A stretch of 64,000 nt of DNA. It comes from Hymenoscyphus infarciens (Eukaryota > Ascomycota > Leotiomycetes > Helotiales > Helotiaceae). The stretch spans positions 35,044 to 99,043 of the forward strand of contig LLCB01000225.1 of NCBI GenBank assembly GCA_001414345.1, given 5' to 3'. A model generated the notes under the pieces. That model had not been told where the DNA came from, searched no databases, and worked only from the letters and a program-made list of their open reading frames with translations. A program made the position numbers and the translations under genes. How positions within the stretch are numbered: position 1 is the first letter of the stretch; every line of letters begins with the position of its first letter. Of this stretch, positions 39,374 through 51,480 are shown piece after piece.

Positions 39374-39806
39374 GGGCCTGTTTGGCTCGCATAAATCATT
39401 TAAATATATGCATGGATATCTGACGAGAGGTCCTGAATAGTGACCTCGTATAAGTTGGTGCATATCATTAATTGTTCTTAATATATTAAGTAATTTGAGT
39501 ACTCGTTTGGCTCGTGGTGTATATGTTGGTGTATATATGTGACCTAGTACTGTGAAACCAGTGGGTGGGAAGAGATATGTACGAACTTTTAAAGATTTAC
39601 ACCTCTAGAGGTCTAAAACTTTTTTTGGTGGTGTATATCCTATTTATATATATACTAAGATATACGAGGTTAAACGAGGGATCTGTATCACTTTTAAATA
39701 TGTATGCTAAACACAGGTATATATATAGAATTAGTGTATATATATATATATTACCTCTTGTTTTTTGGTAGTATATATCCTAGATATATACGAGCTAAAC
39801 AGGCTC
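39374..39806 (+). mobile_element. PIF/Harbinger-like MITE, copy 1 (weakly mutated)
   Basis: A 433-bp element bounded by 16-bp terminal inverted repeats: GGGCCTGTTTGGCTCG at the left, and the complement of GAGCCTGTTTAGCTCG at the right (14 of 16 match). A 3-bp target duplication TAA lies on both sides (39371-39373, 39807-39809). TWA duplications and GGGCCTG-type ends are usual for PIF/Harbinger (Tourist-like) elements. It has no coding capacity, so it would need a transposase from elsewhere. Internal TpG and CpA are still common, unlike copy 2. Confidence 0.85.
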
Positions 39807-39809
39807 TAA

Positions 39810-41933
39810 ATAGCTAGGTTTATAAATCTAATTAATTGGAGTATTTTTTAAAAAAAAGAAATATATTATTAGCTTCTAAAATAGCCTCGAAATTTCTTAG
39901 ATAGCTTATCGTAATAAAAGTAGCCTATATAAGATATAGATTTTAGGTTTTAATACACGAGTTATTAACTAGTATACGATTAGTACTGTTATACTATTAA
40001 ATAAGTAGTATAGTATAGTAAAAATATTAGGTTTAAAAATAAATACACACTATTAAAATATTCTAATAATATATTTATTTAAAATACTATAGGCAACACT
40101 GCTTTGATATATGGCTTTGAAATAGATCGTAGGGAATGATCTACATCGAATTTATAATCTGGTTGAACCAGATACCTTTATTACCTCGCCACCCCTTTTC
40201 CCCACTTAACCAAATTTCTTAGCATCCTCTTTCGCTAGGACAACAAACTACCTGAAAGCTTTTTCTCGTCTAATATTTCATTTCCAAGTTTTCTTCCTCA
40301 ATTCCTCGATAGAATCCAGAAGAATTGGCATCAGCGATAAAACAGTACCACTAACTTCAAATGGTATTCAAGATAGACTGTAGTAGAAACGCCAGTAATC
40401 TCTGGAATTCTTGATATATTTTCCAAGGCTGCGAAATCACAAAAAAATCCCATTTCCAGGACCCCCTGTTTGTTCAAAGGACCAAATCTTTAATTTAAAG
40501 CAGGTGACCTCGACAATCATAGGTTAGGTCAGTTTGTTCATAGACCATGGCCAGCACGAGCCAAGTGCGAAGAGACGCCGCTATCAGTTGATGATAGTTT
40601 TACTTTGATTCCTGCCAACACATCGGGCAACGCCCCGATAGCACTGTCTAAAATGGTGAAGTAGATGTTTTCGGGTCCAAATGTAATTAATGGGCATAAT
40701 AGAGTTTGAAGTTGAAGCCGGTATAAGCATGGTTCTAGGTCAGCGCAAATAATACTGTGATAAACTCTACCACAATCAACAAAAAAAAATAAACAAGGGC
40801 TTGAATTTGGGAAGTTTGCCTAGCTTTTTTATTTTGGAGAAATTCTAGGCTACTTACTCTCACTCAAAATTTGCCTAGCTTAATAAATACCTGGTGGGTT
40901 TCAAGCTTGACACAGCGACGCTCAATGGTCGCCTTACAAAGCGTGGTGAGATTAAATGACATTGGAATGGTTCCATATTTTTCATTTCCCAATTGCCCTT
41001 TCTCTATAAATCGACAGCTGAGCTGTAGCTATTCAGAGTCCAATTTAAAGGCCATGGCAATATATTATTATACCCTAGAAGCAAAAAGAAGACCTAGGAA
41101 GCTTTGGTCGTACAAAACGTGTATCAAAATAGTACGAATAGAGCAGAGATAATCCCTTGAAGAGTTCACTATCTATCAATTGTTATCCATGTGTTGTTGA
41201 AATTCAGAAATTCCATCCCCTTGCCACCGAATACTTCCTAGCTGTCGAAAATATTAGTAAAACTTAACTAATTCTCGTAGAAGAGTAGAAAGTCAATTCT
41301 AAATACAAAACTCAATTACTAAAAGAGTCACTGGTTGGTATTTTCAAGCTTTCCACTGCTATCCATAGTTCCACCATATTTTGCGAAGCCCTAAAACTCG
41401 ATGCAGCAGGCTCCTGTTTCAGGCTTACCATGGCCAAAAGCAAAAGTTCTTCTTAGCTCATTCTCCTTTAAATAAATAAAAAAGAACTACTCTTGAAAGG
41501 CCTCTCAAACCAAATTCCAATCTCAAAACTTCTCTCATCCTCACTTCCATTTCTGGGGATTACCTTCGTCTCTGCAACAACAATGACAGATCCATTGACC
41601 TTTGTTGTCCCATGAGTTTTTCGAGATCTCCTATAGTAAAGTTAAAGTTATAAGGATTACTTTCTAAGGAGTAGTAATGAATATTAGCGTTGCTTCGGTT
41701 CTGTAGTGTTCGCCGCTCTCTCAAAACCTAGAAGGTCTCGGGTGCAAAAGAAGGACCGGCGGACAAGATTCATCATCTCTAATATAGGAGTTTTCAGGTT
41801 TCTATGACGATATTGTCTTAGGTTTAGTGACGGAGAATCCCAAAGAGAAAGAAAAGAAGACCGTATTGAATAAGAGAATTGAATTACAATTTTAAAATCT
41901 ATAACTAGAAACTATATTCTATTCTTAAAAAAA
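39810..41933. other. Gene-free interval between repeats
   Basis: AT-rich and RIP-like to about 40,100, then normal composition to about 41,860. The open frame at 40,871-41,152 has no recognisable features and I do not call it a gene. Confidence 0.5.
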
Positions 41934-41941
41934 AATACACT

Positions 41942-42814
41942 AAGACTTAGATAGCGATATTACAAGTAATAATTTAGAAAGATCTACGATATTTATTATC
42001 TTATATTAAGTAATCTAATTAATACTAGATTTCTAAGAATAACTAATACTATATTAATTCTTAGTAGAAAGATAGTTAATCTAGAAAATAATAGTTCTTC
42101 TAGCTAAGAGCTAATAGAATACTTAGTCTTAGTATTATCTAAAAATAAAAATAAAGTTCTATAATTTTAATAGTAAACTCTAATTATCTATAACTCTAAG
42201 AGATTATATATTTTATAAGTTCTTTATACTAAATTAAGATTTTAGTAATAGCTTTTAAATATAATTTATATATAGTACTATAAGACACTAGCGCTAAAAC
42301 TATAATATTTATTAATTATTATTACTTTTTTAATAATGTTTAGAGTCTATTTAGCTCGTATATATCTAGAATATATACTACTAAAAAGCAGAAGTAAATA
42401 TATATATATATAGATATTAATTCTATATATATACTAGTGTTTAGTATATATATTTAAAAGTAATATAAATCTCTTACTTAACCTCGTATATCTTAGTATA
42501 TATATAAATAGAATATATACTACTAAAAAAAGATTTAAATCTCTAGAGATATAAATCTTTAAAAGTTTATATATATCTTTTATCTACTATCTAATACTAG
42601 TACTTAGTACTACTTACTAAGAATATATACTAGGATATATACTATAAGCTAAATATTCTTTATATATATTTAGAAATAAAGAGAGATATATACTAGCTTA
42701 TACGAGGTCACTTTTTAGAATATCTTATTAAATATTTATATAAGCTAAATAGACTCTTAGTATATAATATATATTATAATAATCTAATAAATATTATATT
42801 ACTATTTAAGTCTA
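41942..42814. mobile_element. hAT-like element copy 1, interrupted by the MITE
   Basis: Begins AAGACTTAGATAGCGATATT and ends TTAAGTCTA; it matches copy 2 (45,767-46,285) along its length, apart from indels and the 414-bp MITE at 42,343-42,756 with its target duplication. Without these it is about 456 bp. Possible 8-bp target duplications AATACACT (41,934) and AATATATA (42,815) agree if two C-to-T changes and one other are allowed. Strongly RIP-mutated: cytosines present in copy 2 near 46,245-46,280 are mostly T here. Confidence 0.65.
42343..42756 (-). mobile_element. PIF/Harbinger-like MITE, copy 2 (inverted, RIP-mutated)
   Basis: Its reverse complement aligns with copy 1 (39,374-39,806) over its full length. 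The ends read GAGTCTATTTAGCTCG and, inverted, GAGTCTATTTAGCTTA. The 3-bp target duplication TTA flanks it (42340-42342, 42757-42759). Most differences from copy 1 are C-to-T or G-to-A, which shows RIP directly within this window. It lies inside hAT-like copy 1, so it inserted later. Confidence 0.85.
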
Positions 42815-42909
42815 AATATATATATCTAATAAAATATTATAATATATTTAATAATAATAGTAATGATATTTTAAAAGTAAAAGTAAAAGCTATACTTTAT
42901 AATATTCTC

Positions 42910-43810
42910 TAAATATCTTATAAATATTCTATAAATATTAAATAAATACTAAAACTCTAAATAATATCTTATTTAGCTCTTTTACTTATTTAAATTACTA
43001 AATAAATATTTTAGTAAGTACTAAGAATATATTAATATAAAAGAAAGTATAATTATTAATATTAATTTTAATACTAGCTACTTTTTAACTAATTCCTAGC
43101 TACTTCTAAGCTCCTTCTTAGCTACTTTCTAATATAGTCTAAGATTAGATATCTAGTAATATTATTCTTTAAAACTTTTTAAAAAGAGAAAAGAAGAGAG
43201 ATAATATAATAGTACGAAATATATACTACTATAAAAGAGGTATATAAGAGTATGTTTAGTAGAATAATATACGTAGATATTAGACTCTAATATAGAAGAA
43301 AAGGCTAAACTAGCCTTTTCTAACTCTAGAAAAGTAGGCTACTATATATAAGTGGTTTAGACGATATAAAAGAGATATAAAACCGAATAACGATATATAT
43401 TAGCTAATATAAAAGCCTAAACTCTATAAAGTACGTCTAAAAGTCTAGATAGACGTATAGACGTATATAACCTTTCTAAAGTAGATAATATAAAATAATA
43501 ACTACTAAAAGCTATATATATAGCTAAACCTTATATATAACAGATACTTCTAGCTATCTAGAATAGTCTAGATAATAGGCTATTATAGATAAGGTCTAAA
43601 AACATCTTTAAATATATATAATAAGTAGCTTATATTCTAATTTTCTATACTATTAAAGTATATAAGAATTAATAATAAATAAGAATTTAAAGGAAATAAG
43701 AGAAAGTAAAAAGATAGTAAGTAAGATATCTCTTCTCTCTTATTCTCTCTATTTATTTATAAATAGACTTAGATAGTAATATTACGAGTAATATATTAAA
43801 GTACTCTATA
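42910..43810 (+). repeat. 0.9-kb direct repeat, copy 1
   Basis: Nearly identical to 44,905-45,815 (offset about 1,980-2,003 bp). It ends with TTTATAAA plus the first 40-odd bases of a hAT-like end (TAGACTTAGATAG at 43,764), so the duplicated unit includes a transposon border. The two copies enclose about 1.1 kb of different RIP-mutated DNA. An LTR pair of a short element is possible, but the terminal bases do not show it. Confidence 0.75.
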
Positions 43811-44904
43811 ATAGCTATTATATTATATTAAGTACTCTTATTAGAATACAAAGACTTAATATCTATACGCGGTGTATTTTACGAACCTCTAGTAGTTCTA
43901 TCTTATCTCTAGAACTATTTATAGAGCTAAGTTTAAGTTAAAACACGACGTAGTAATATCTCTTTCTACGACTATTAGAGTTTTAGGCCTCTTAACCTTC
44001 TACGAAGAAGCTATATTACTATAGTAATATACTAGTATTAATAATAAAGACTTATATAGCTTATTTACTCGATAATAGTATTTATAGACTACTGAAACAA
44101 ACTAATTAAGAAAGCCTCTAAAGTCGATTCTATATATTTACTAATACTAGAGAACTTCTACTCTAGATATACTATAGAATTATATATAACTCTATGAAGA
44201 CGAGAGCTATATACTAACCTAAGATTAGAGGTAATACCTATAGTAGTTATTCTATATAGTTAGTATATACTATATTTAAGTTAAGAGAATTACTAGAAGT
44301 GGTAAAAGACTCTTAGTAATAGTAATAGAGTAATTAGAAGAGGCTTAGATAGTATAAATAGAAGTATAGAACTAGAGAAGTCTTTATAACTAGAAGATAG
44401 AATCTCTATTATTTAGTTATTATAGATATTTAAAGCGTATTTAGTAGCTCTTAGATAAAGTAGTAGAAATATCTTTTAAAAAGTATAGAATTATAGAGTA
44501 GAGAGAATAGAAGTTAGAGTTAGAAGACTTAGGTTAGAGATATATTAGAGAATAGTTCTATATAAGATAGTATACTAGAAGACGATTATTATTAGTCTTA
44601 TATAAGAAAGAGCTAACTAAGCTCTTATAAGAGCTGTTATAATAAACTAAATCAGTTATTTATAAGAAGAACTAAAATAAAAGTATTAAATCGAAATAGA
44701 AGGAATATAAGAAGATACTAAGCTATTACTAAGAAGAAAGCTAAGTAGAGAGTAGTAAAATAGTAAGCCTAGTACTAGACACTTATATAAGCTACTTATA
44801 GATAAAACCTTATAAATAAGTACGTCTATATAGTGTCTCTCTAGAAGCTAAAAAGACTAGATAAATATAAAAAAATATAAAAAATAAAAAAAGAAATCTT
44901 ATAA
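43811..44904. other. RIP-mutated spacer between the 0.9-kb repeats
   Basis: TpA-rich with many TAG triplets; no domain could be read. It may be the interior of a short non-autonomous LTR element, if the flanking repeats are LTRs. Confidence 0.5.
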
Positions 44905-45815
44905 ATTTCTTATAAATATCTTATAAATACTAAAACTCTAAATACTATCTTATTTAGCTCTCTTAATTATTTATATTACTAAATAAATATTTTAGTAAGT
45001 ACTAAGAATATATTAATATAAAAGAAAGTATAATTATTAATATTAATTTTAATACTAGCTACTTTTTAACTAATTCCTAGCTACTTCTAAACTCCTTCTT
45101 AGCTACTTTCTAATATAGTCTAAGATTAGATATCTAGTAATATTATTCTTTAAAACTTTTTAAAAAAAGAAAAGAAGAGAGATAATATAATAGTACGAAA
45201 TATATACTACTATAGAAGAGGTATATAAGAGTACGTTTAGTAAAATAATATATATAGATATTAGACTCTAATACGAAAGAAAAGGCTAAACTAGCCTTTT
45301 CTAACTCTAGAAGAGTAGGCTACTATATATAAGTGGTTTAGACGATATAAAAGAGATATAAAACCGAATAATAATATACGTTAGCTAATATAAAAGCCTA
45401 AACTCTATAAAGTACGTCTAAAAGTCTAGATAGACGTATAGACGTATATAACCTTTCTAAAGTAGATAATATAAAATAATAACTATTAAAAGCTAAATAT
45501 ATAGCTAAACCTTATATATAGTAGATACTCCTAGCTATCTAGAATAGTCTAGATAATAGGCTATTATAGATAAGGTCTAAAAACATCTTTAAATATATAT
45601 AATAAGTAGCTTATATTTTATATTTTCTACGCTATTTAAGTATATAAGAATAGATAATAGATATAAAAAATTCTAGAGAAAATAAGAATTTAGAAGAAAT
45701 AAGAAAAAGTAAAAAGATAGTAAGTAAGATATCTCTTCTCTCTTATTCTCTCTATTTATTTATAAATAAACTTAGATAGTAATATTACTAGTAATATATT
45801 AAAGAGATCTACGAT
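44905..45815 (+). repeat. 0.9-kb direct repeat, copy 2
   Basis: Second copy of the 42,910-43,810 unit. It runs up to and into hAT-like copy 2, which begins at 45,767. Differences from copy 1 are mostly single transitions and short indels, among them about 25 extra bases near 45,655-45,690. Confidence 0.75.
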
Positions 45816-46285
45816 ATTTATTATCTTATATTAAGTAATCTAATTAATACTAGACTTCTAAAAAGAACTAGTACTATATTAATTCTTAATAGAAAAAATA
45901 ATTAATTCTAGAGAATAATAGTTCTTCTAGCTAAGAGCTACTAGAATACTTAATCTTTATATTTTCTAAAAATAAAAATAAAGTTCTCTAATTTTAATTA
46001 TAAAGTTTACTTATTTATAAATCTAAGAGAGTACACGTCTTATCTTATACTAAATTAAGATTTCTATAATAGCTTTTAAATCTAATAAAGTAGATTTTGA
46101 AAAAGAAAATAGAAGTTATATTATATCTCTTTAGTGCTATAAGACGCTAGCGCTAAAACCTGCTATTTATCGATTTTCGTTACTTTTTTAACGATCTTTT
46201 ATTATATTAGATAAGAATTTATAATGTTTATCCTACGATATATATCGCGATAATCTGATAAATATCGTATCGCCGCCTAAGTCTG
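45767..46285. mobile_element. hAT-like non-autonomous element, copy 2
   Basis: A 519-bp element with an 8-bp target duplication TTTATAAA on each side (45759-45766, 46286-46293). The right end, inverted, reads CAGACTTAGGCGGCGATA; the left end, TAAACTTAGATAGTAATA, differs from it only by C-to-T or G-to-A changes. Eight-base duplications and CA-starting inverted repeats fit the hAT superfamily. There is no coding capacity. The right third keeps many CpG sites and is much less mutated than the left. Confidence 0.75.
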
Positions 46286-46293
46286 TTTATAAA

Positions 46294-46974
46294 TTCTGTT
46301 CATATCTCTTTAATCAAGTATATACAAAAGCTAGAGTTCCGGATCTACGACCGCTCGGAACTCTCCACGCCCCCTTTCTTAAAGTCTTCCCTATACGCAC
46401 TCGTAGAGTGATAAGCTGCGGGGAGAGGTTTCCTATAAACAATGTAGGAAATACAAGCGCGTCCTGGCGGGGAAAGGGGGAGAGGTCGGCGTTTGACGGA
46501 GACGTTGGTTGAGGCTACTTACAAGCACCAAAAGCGGGGGCGGGGAAACCTCATTAGACCAAACTCAGTCTTAGTTCGAATGTTGTTCTAGAACTCGGGG
46601 ACGCGGCTGAAAATATCAGATGATCATAGAATATATTGGTATTTGTGTGAGAAGGTATCATGTGTTTGAAGGTTTTTTGATATTATGATATTTACATCGA
46701 GTCATGTTCCGCTATATTCAACCCAGCTCTCAAGCGCCAGCCCCAAATACACCACCAACCAGTATCATCACCAAAAAAATCCGAAGCCTTTTTTAGCTCC
46801 CCTCCCAGAATAAAAATCCATCAACACCTGAATCAAACGTGCCGCGCTCTCAAACCTTGACTCCGCTTGTCACATAGCTCCCCGGTACTTCACTTTACCA
46901 CCTCCGCGACTCGACATTCGCACCTCTTCCCCCCTTCACACAAACAACCTGGTTAGTAGTCTGCAACACCCAAA
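46294..46974. other. Intergenic, 3' side of the sugar permease gene
   Basis: Normal composition resumes abruptly at the right border of the hAT-like element. Contains the permease 3' flank; no gene seen. Confidence 0.6.
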
Positions 46975-49027
46975 TTACAACCTCTTCTCATCAGCACTAT
47001 CCTGCCTCTCCTTCTTCTCGCCATAGTTTTCCATCACACTCCCCGCAATCGACTCATCGAAAACATCCACATTCGTCGACGCAAACTTCCTCGCACTAAC
47101 CCCCCTCTCAAACAGCAAATCGAGTTCCGCAAACGTGCGTCCAGCTGGTTCCGGCAATCTGAAGTACACATAAACAATACACAGAAAGCAAATGCCCGCC
47201 CAGAAGAAGCCCGCATAATTACCCCAATCCCATGCTCCAGGGTTAAGCATGTAAGGAGTAAGAACGGAGCAGGCGATGCCAACAATGTTATAGAGATTGC
47301 GACCAAGGACGACGGATTTGATTTGGAGACGACGAGTCGAGAGTTCGGCGACGAGGGAGTAGCATACTGTTCCGACGGTGAGTTGGTAGCATGCTGCCCA
47401 GACTAACATAATGGAACCGGTGGCTAAGGAGCCTGCGTCGCGATGTTTTTCTGGGACTAGACCGAGGAAACCGAGGATTAGGAGCATGGAGCAGAGACCA
47501 CAGAGACCGTAGAGGTAAAGTGATCGTCGACCGATGCCAAGGGACATGAGGAACCAGGCTCCAAAGACACCAGCCATGTTGATCCCATACTGACCAAGGG
47601 CGAAGTCGTAGGCCTTAGAGTCTGAAAGACCGGCCTGTTGAAGGAAGTAGGTTGAGTAGCCCGAGAAGGAGTTTCCGGAAAGATTTTGGATGGCCCAGAC
47701 CATGCAGACGATTTCGGTTCGGCGGAGATCGGTGCCTCTGAAGCAATCCAAGTAGCTTGCGCCGGAAGTGATCTAGATAGAATTGATTAGGGGCTCAGAT
47801 TTCACGATATCCGCCGAGTAATGACTGACCTTCTCTTCCAAAGCAGTTGTGTGAACCATCATTGCCACAGTCTCGTCTGCATTGAAATCGGTTTCTCGGT
47901 TCAAGCTGGTAAGACGAAGAAGAGACTTCTTTGCTTCCTCAACTCTGCCCTTTCGGACGAGCCACCATGGGGATTCGGGTGCCAGAGCGATTCCGATGAG
48001 AAGGGGGACAGGCCACATCCATTGGAGGGCATATGGAATTCTGGAATGAAGTTAGCCCCGGAGATCCAGGAATTCAGGAGGGATGCCGGATAACTTGGGG
48101 AATTTAATGTACCTGTATGACCACTCATCTTGTCTGGGTAACATGCTCTTGATAACACCAATACCAATTACTTGTCCAAGACCCCAGCAAAAGTTGACAT
48201 AGGTTGTGAGATATCCCCGAAGAGCAACTGGACAAACTTCCGAGGCATAGGTAACGGTGACTGAAAATGGAGATTAGTGCATATGAAAACTTCGCAACTC
48301 ATCTTCACTTACGAGTCTGGAACACTCCCCAAGGCTGTAAATGGTTAGCTACATGCACTCACACTGATGTTAGAATTCGGGAAGATTTACAATACCACAG
48401 AGAATTTCGGCCACCAGCAGAGAAACGACATCCTTGGCGGTGAAGAAAATAGCGGTGAAGCCAATGATCAAAGTCAAACAAGTCATGACAGTGTATCGAT
48501 ATCCAAATCGTTCAGAAACGAAACCATTAATAAACAGACCAATAATTTCTCCAACATTTGCACCCTGTTGATTGGCACGTGAGCAGAGTGGCGATTCACA
48601 CAGATAGGAACTTCCGTACATTACTAAGACCGGCTTGCCAGGGAGCAGGGACTTGATAAGTTCCATCCTTGGACAGCTCTCCGTATTTTTTGTTGAACTG
48701 TGGGAAGGCGTCTATGTTCTATCAGTAAGTAATATTGGTCAAGTGAAGAGATCTTTCTCGTCCCCACACAAACCTACAAAAGCTGCTGAGCAAACAGAGA
48801 TCGTAGCCTTCCATAGCGATGCAAGTTGAGATGAGAAGACTCCATCCCACAGCTTTTGGATATAGCCGGAGTCCTTGCCACAGGGTCATTTTGTGTTCCT
48901 CGTCACTCGCCCTCTTAGCATTGCGAATTACATCATTCATGGACTTGGTGTGGTCGAGGTTGTCCCCGGGCGGGAAGTGAAGAGGGTCATTGGGATGAAT
49001 ATCCTCCGAAGCCTTGGTGGAAGGCAT
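46975..49027 (-). CDS. MAL-type alpha-glucoside/sugar permease (MFS)
   Basis: A 12-helix sugar/proton symporter of the plasma membrane. Seven exons (49027-48778, 48711-48620, 48564-48391, 48334-48313, 48260-48113, 48040-47830, 47772-46975) give 564 residues; introns are 52-72 bp and one exon is only 22 nt. The cytosolic N-terminus is about 65 residues. Helix 1 includes [19 protein letters not shown]. Next come [24 protein letters not shown] (the loop 2-3 motif), ILCGIPWGVFQT and [26 protein letters not shown] (250-261) closes the sixth helix, and [19 protein letters not shown] (506-524) closes the twelfth. The last two are typical of the maltose/alpha-glucoside transporter branch. The best guess is maltose, trehalose or a related disaccharide; substrate is inferred from family only. 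No glucosidase or MAL regulator gene lies next to it. Confidence 0.92.
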
Positions 49028-50060
49028 TCTTGTCTTGTCGACCCGACCCGATCCTCTTGTTGGTGTTGCGGGGAGGAGAGAGAGAGAGGAGGGTTGAAGC
49101 GTTGTTGACGTTCGATTCCCTTTTCTGGGCTGCCTTTCTTTCTCGGGCCCTGGGACCCGCTCATCTTATGATTCTTTCCAAAAGGACCCACCCGCTCCAA
49201 CTAGCTCCCCGGCCGTGAGAATGGTCTGGTGGAATGCGGGGAGACCACACCGTACAATACCGTCTGGATGGATTGTACCGAGTAACGCAATGTCACCGAC
49301 TCGTCGTCCAAATGAGAAGGTCGTGATCTCGAATTGGGCCAATCATCGTGGTGGGTGGTATACTCGAGTATGCATGGTCGGCCTTGGTTTTGGGGAATTG
49401 GTCAGGTGACCAGCCTCGTGGAGTTGGGCAGAATCGGCGTCTGCCGGAAAAACGGTTGACATGAAAAGAAGGTTTCCCGGTTTGAATCGTTATTGGACAC
49501 TCGGCTCGATGCCCGGTAGTGTTATATCTCACGCGGTTCACTTGTCAAAATCCGGGGCCCAAATCTGGGGTATGGAAAAGATGTTTGGTGTTGGTGTTGG
49601 CTTGGACTTGACCTCGGGCCAGTGAGAAATGGCGTCGGCCCTTGATGGAGCAACCTCCAGGATGTTGCCCGTTTGCGCCAAATGTTAGTAGAAAGAGGGG
49701 TCCAAGATGAGGAATTCATTCAAATCATCAATCAAGAAAAAGAAGCCAACTAAATAACTTACTGAAATGGACAAGAAAACCGATCCTTCCTTTATATATA
49801 CAGAAATATCTCTGTTTGCCCCCGGCCGGAGTCCGGAGCTCGATTTCCAGGGCGGCGAAGAAGGAAATCAAGAAGATGGGACGTCCATGGGCATCGCTAA
49901 CAAACCCCGCAAACCACCACAAAAGCAAACGGACAGGAGAACAAGTTTAAAGGAAGGTGTTGGGAAATTAGGAGTATTTCAAACAAAGTTATTAAGACTT
50001 ATGATAGCGGGTTACGGACATGGCTCCGGCGAGTGAGGCCGGCTGGAATTAACCTAACCC
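49028..50060. other. Upstream region of the sugar permease gene
   Basis: Promoter side of the minus-strand permease. Open frames on both strands are short and low in complexity. No second gene was found. Confidence 0.55.
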
Positions 50061-51480
50061 CGCAACGTCTATCTACTTTCAATCTCGAGTTAATATAATG
50101 CTATTATCTAGAGAACTATAACTAGCTATTGATTGTTATCGTTTCGTCGCATTGTTCACCAGGCTCTTCAACTAACTTCTAGAAATGAAATCAAGTATGC
50201 TCACTTTGTTTATCTTTTCACGGGAAGGCTTATAACTCTTAGTAAATGAAGTGTAAACTTTCTCTAGTATATACTACTTTTATTAAACTAGTTAGATATA
50301 AAAGAAGCACTAGCTTATATATCTTACGACAGTGCTACTAGTTATTATAGAAGTAGAAAACATAAGTTAGTAAACGTAGTAAAACTTATTATATTAGAGA
50401 TTATTTAGAGATATTATTATAAAAAATAAAAGTTCGAGTAAAAAAAGTAAGAGAGAGATTTCCTAGATAACTTTTTAAGTATAGTTAGAGCTACTTATAG
50501 CTCTGTCTTAAGCTAAGGCTTTTATTATAATATTACTAAACTAACTAGTTATTTTATTATAGACTAAGATAGAGAGCTTATAAATTCTCTATATCTAGAA
50601 TAATAATCTTATAAATCTTTACTTTAAAATTACTTTCTCTCTAAGCTTTAAATATCTCTTAGATTTACTATTTATTAATAATTCTTCTCTTTAGAACTAG
50701 AAGTCTATCTTAAAAGCTTAAGCGAAGTCTATGTTTAATATTAATAGTATTAGTAGAAGATTATACTAGAATAATTTTTAAAAGATTTCAGAAGCTATTT
50801 TAGAGAGCTACTTCGAATATTTCTAAAAACTTATTCTCTCGCGTCGCTTATATACTCGTTTATCTTATAGAAGTTATTAGCTACTTAGTATTACCTAATA
50901 TAAGAGTTTAAGTTAATACTAGATTTTCTAAGTTAAGCCTAGTTACTTATATAGTAATTATTAGACGTTAAAAGATTCGTCTAATAGCCTCGTAGCTTAT
51001 AGCTAAAGTGTCGATCTCTTTACTATAGAAACTATTTATATAAATTCTTCTTTTACTTTTATACTAAGAGTTTTCTAGATAGCGTTTTAAATAGAACCGC
51101 TTTTTTAAATAACCCTTTTAATAAATATAGTTCTAAAATAAGTAGATAAGATTAAGATTCTTTTCTAGACTGAATTTTAAATTAGTATGTTCTTTTTAAA
51201 GAACTATCTAAAGATATTAAATAGACCTAATATAAGAACTAATAACTATCTTACTTTCTTAAAACTATCTAAATAAGTCTACTATCTTAATAAGTATATA
51301 GTCTCGAGAGTAGCTTAGAAGAGTTTTTTAATATAGTACTATTAGTTTTAGAATTATATAATAAATAGTTCTTGAACTATCTTTTTCTCTCTCTCTTCCT
51401 CTTTAAAGTAGTCTAATCTATTACTATAGAAGGCTACCCTCGTATTAGTATACTAGGTTACTTATTACTAATAAGAAATA
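50060..51480. other. RIP-mutated AT-rich patch
   Basis: CpA and TpG nearly vanish between about 50,220 and 51,470 and TAG/CTA words dominate, so this is a mutated repeat. Element type not recognised. Confidence 0.65.
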
